16,228 nucleotides of DNA from Prevotellaceae bacterium UBA1710 (lineage in GTDB: Bacteria; Bacteroidota; Bacteroidia; Bacteroidales; Bacteroidaceae). The notes beneath the pieces are model-generated. The model saw only the letters and a program-made list of their open reading frames with translations. It did no database searches and had not been told where the DNA came from. A program made the translations under genes and the position numbers. Every line of letters starts with the position of its first letter. Position 1 is the stretch's first letter. Shown here piece by piece: positions 14,714-16,228 of this stretch. The DNA lies in assembly GCA_002317355.1 (NCBI GenBank), contig DCJC01000001.1, forward strand, positions 11,618-27,845. The letters run 5' to 3'.

Positions 14714-14938
14714 GGGGTCGCCATGTGGAGATTTGCCTGGAAGGCAATATCTTAGTAACCGGGGGCAACGCCCTTGGATACTACAAACTCCACTACCCCA
14801 CTGTCTGGAAGGCAGTACATATACTATCGACCGTATACGGTGTACTGCCCTCCAGGCAGAAAATAGTATAGCGATATCCTATCCGAGCACACCTCCTACC
14901 GTCGGTGTACCCGGTTACTAAGATACAGCCTTCCAGGC
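14714..14938. repeat. Nested palindromic element downstream of pheT
   Basis: Outer arms: GCCTGGAAGGC (14735-14745) plus ATCTTAGTAACCGGG (14749-14763) are exact inverted copies of 14928-14938 and 14910-14924, so 26 bp pair with a 3-nt internal loop. Nested inside, 14801-14819 and 14840-14858 form a 19-nt stem with two mismatches, closed further by TATAC/GTATA. A third fold pairs GGGGT and GTGGAG (14714-14730) with CTCCAC and ACCCC (14788-14799). The GCCTGGAAGGC-type unit recurs four times. The element is non-coding. From 14948 to 15000 there is low-complexity AAC/AAT sequence and nothing else. Confidence 0.85.
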
Positions 14939-15027
14939 TGGAACTTGACAAGTATAAACAATAATAACAATAACAACAATAATGATAATGAGGTATTCGT
15001 AATTGACGATGGCGTATAGCTCATTCT

Positions 15028-15061
15028 AAATTATCAATTATCCATTATTCATTATCAATTA
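15028..15061 (+). repeat. AT-rich leader repeat before yebC
   Basis: The 34-nt stretch begins AAATTATCAATTATCCATTA and ends TCAATTA, 16 nt before the yebC ATG. It matches the - strand leader of the EamA gene (11144-11177) at 31 of 34 positions. It could be a spacer or low-structure 5' UTR that aids initiation, or a dispersed repeat. Confidence 0.65.
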
Positions 15062-15077
15062 ATTTTTTCAAAAATTC

Positions 15078-15827
15078 ATGGGAAGAGCATTTGAATATCG
15101 TAAGGCCACCAAGTTGAAGCGTTGGGGCCACATGGCAAAGACTTTCACACGTCTGGGTAAGCAGATCGCAATCGCTGTACAGAGCGGTGGTCCAGAACCA
15201 GAAAACAACCCTACACTCCGTTCTATCATCGCTACATGTAAGCGTGAGAACATGCCTAAGGATAACATCGAGCGCGCTATCAAGAACGCTCTCGGTAAGG
15301 ATAAGAGCGCATACAAGGAGGTAACATACGAAGGATACGGCCCTCACGGAGTTGCAGTATTCGTTGACACTCTTACTGACAATACAACACGTACCGTAGG
15401 TGACGTCCGTTCAGTATTCAACAAGTTCGGCGGCAACATGGGTACAACAGGTTCACTCGCATTCCTCTTCGACCACAAGTGCGTATTCACATTCAAGAAG
15501 AAGGATGGCGTTGACATGGACGACCTCATCCTTGAGCTCATCGACTTCAACGTTGATGACGAGTTTGATGAGAACTACGACGAGGAGAAGGACGAGACAA
15601 CAATCACTATCTATGGTGATCCTAAGTCTTACGCTCAGATCCAGAAGTTCCTTGAGGAGCAGGGCTTCGAGGAAATCGGTGGTGAGTTCACATACATCCC
15701 TAACGACACTAAGGACGTTGACGCTGAGCAGCGCGCTACTCTCGACAAGATGGTTGAGAAGCTCGAGGAGTTCGATGACGTTCAGAACGTTTACACTAAC
15801 ATGAAGCCAGAAGGCGTAGAAGAGTAA
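15078..15827 (+). CDS. yebC: YebC/PmpR (TACO1) family protein
   Basis: The 249-residue product matches the family in length and domain plan. The N-terminal helical domain carries WGHMAKTFTRLGKQI (16-30), where the family has the W-a-x-I-K/R-R pattern, and KRENMPKDNIERAIKNA. The conserved YEGYGPHGVA (83-92) follows, and then two alpha-beta domains with an acidic stretch near 160-175. YebC-family proteins have been described both as DNA-binding transcription regulators and as translation factors that relieve ribosome stalling, notably at proline runs. Which applies here cannot be told from sequence. The TSCPD gene follows 5 nt after its stop, so they are probably one operon. Codon bias resembles that of pheT. 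Confidence 0.95.
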   Translation: MGRAFEYRKATKLKRWGHMAKTFTRLGKQIAIAVQSGGPEPENNPTLRSIIATCKRENMPKDNIERAIKNALGKDKSAYKEVTYEGYGPHGVAVFVDTLTDNTTRTVGDVRSVFNKFGGNMGTTGSLAFLFDHKCVFTFKKKDGVDMDDLILELIDFNVDDEFDENYDEEKDETTITIYGDPKSYAQIQKFLEEQGFEEIGGEFTYIPNDTKDVDAEQRATLDKMVEKLEEFDDVQNVYTNMKPEGVEE

Positions 15828-15832
15828 TCTCT

Positions 15833-16096
15833 ATGAAGGAACTCGTTTACGAAACTCAAGGCACATGTGCAAAGGCAATTCGTGTCCTCCTCAATGACAA
15901 TAATGTCGTTGAGGAGGTACAGTTCCTTGGTGGTTGCGCCGGCAACACAAGCGGAATTGCTTCTTTGATCAAGGGAATGAAGGCTGAGGATGTAATACAG
16001 CGTCTGCAAGGCATCCGTTGTGGCTACAAGAATACAAGTTGCCCAGATCAGCTCAGTAAAGCGCTTCAGAATATGACATCTTGTCAATTAAATTGA
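15833..16096 (+). CDS. TSCPD-domain protein (TIGR03905-like)
   Basis: The 87-residue product is a stand-alone TSCPD domain. NTSCPDQL (67-74) is the name-giving motif. Cysteines at 12, 35, 63 and 70 are spaced as in the family and could bind a metal; C84 is additional. The domain is also found at the C-terminus of B12-dependent ribonucleotide reductases, but the role of the free-standing form is not known to me. The start codon lies 5 nt after the yebC stop, so it is read from the same mRNA. A 13-bp stem-loop is built into codons 18-29. The stop codon overlaps a palindrome (TGTCAATT-A-AATTGACA, 16082-16098). Confidence 0.85.
   Translation: MKELVYETQGTCAKAIRVLLNDNNVVEEVQFLGGCAGNTSGIASLIKGMKAEDVIQRLQGIRCGYKNTSCPDQLSKALQNMTSCQLN
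15886..15917 (+). other. Strong intragenic stem-loop in the TSCPD gene
   Basis: CCTCCTCAATGAC (15886-15898) pairs over all 13 positions with GTCGTTGAGGAGG (15905-15917) in RNA, with one U-G wobble and loop AATAAT. It begins 53 nt into the coding sequence. The right arm also contains GAGGAGG, a purine-rich sequence, which the stem would hide. Confidence 0.75.
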
Positions 16097-16143
16097 CATA
16101 GGTCAACTAACTAAAAATACATCTCATTTTTTAGCCAAAATAT

Positions 16144-16174
16144 TTTGGGGTGTCAGAAATAATGACTACCTTTG
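16144..16174 (+). promoter_or_regulatory. tRNA promoter
   Basis: TTTG (16144-16147), 19 nt, TACCTTTG (16167-16174) is a consensus Bacteroidetes promoter placed 30 nt before the tRNA 5' end. The -33 box lies in the palindrome CCAAAATATTTTGG (16135-16148). Confidence 0.8.
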
Positions 16175-16203
16175 CACCCGCAAATCAGAAATAACTGAGG
16201 AAC

Positions 16204-16228
16204 GGTTCGTTAGCTCAACTGAATAGAG
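16204..16228 (+). tRNA. tRNA 5' part, probably tRNA-Arg, cut by the window end
   Basis: GGTTCGT could be the 5' acceptor strand, followed by TA at positions 8-9, D-stem strand GCTC, D-loop AACTGAATA and GAG opening the other D-stem strand. The long D-loop ending GAATAGAG is common in arginine tRNAs. The anticodon is outside the window, so the identity is inferred. Confidence 0.65.

Noticed and set aside
14733..14921. 62-residue open frame downstream of pheT
   Set aside because: It is a translation of the nested palindromic element.
15400..15804. 134-residue open frame inside yebC
   Set aside because: Ser/Thr/Arg-rich shadow frame of the strongly codon-biased yebC gene.
16093..16107. Terminator TTGAC-ATAG-GTCAA after the TSCPD gene
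   Set aside because: Only five weak pairs with no U-tract. It competes with the palindrome overlapping the stop codon, so I do not annotate it.

Overview
The window looks like chromosomal DNA from a member of the Bacteroidales, most likely Prevotellaceae (Prevotella/Segatella-like). Almost every promoter I can find has the Bacteroidetes -7 box TAnnTTTG, often with TTTG or TTG 19-20 nt upstream, and Shine-Dalgarno sequences are not evident. The protein families and the AT-rich intergenic DNA fit the same group. Nothing indicates a prophage, a conjugative element or a complete insertion sequence.

Layout. (1) 1-149 is the right part of a MITE-like repeat. (2) 187-3253 is a + strand cluster: greA, a GNAT acetyltransferase, a divergent FtsZ-family gene and a secreted or lipid-anchored metallo-beta-lactamase-fold hydrolase. 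(3) 3207-4886 is a - strand pair, dapA followed by a HAD phosphatase, whose 3' end overlaps the hydrolase gene. (4) 4887-5364 is a divergent control region with an end of the same MITE-like repeat and a 15-bp inverted repeat. (5) 5365-7282 is an aquaporin/aquaglyceroporin plus a CobW/P47K-type GTPase. (6) 7283-7683 holds a complete MITE-like copy and a large hairpin. (7) 7684-8895 is a - strand TlpA-like thioredoxin protein. (8) 8896-10218 is 1.3 kb without a credible gene. It carries three leftward promoters, heptamer and 11-mer tandem repeats, mirrored nonamer arrays and a 19-bp perfect inverted repeat. (9) 10219-12075 is the - strand truA, then an EamA transporter. (10) 12217-16096 is the + strand pheT, yebC and a TSCPD-domain gene, with a 200-bp nested palindromic element between pheT and yebC. 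(11) The 5' end of a tRNA, probably tRNA-Arg, runs off the window.

Most genes are housekeeping: transcript cleavage (GreA), lysine/peptidoglycan precursor synthesis (DapA), tRNA modification and charging (TruA, PheT) and translation (YebC). The most unusual coding feature is the FtsZ-family gene. It is embedded with greA and an acetyltransferase instead of with ftsQ/ftsA, it has Gln where FtsZ normally has the T7-loop Asn, and it ends in a basic amphipathic helix. The most unusual non-coding features are a MITE-like family with three traces in the window, the nested palindrome downstream of pheT, and the repeat-rich, promoter-bearing gene desert upstream of the TlpA-like gene.
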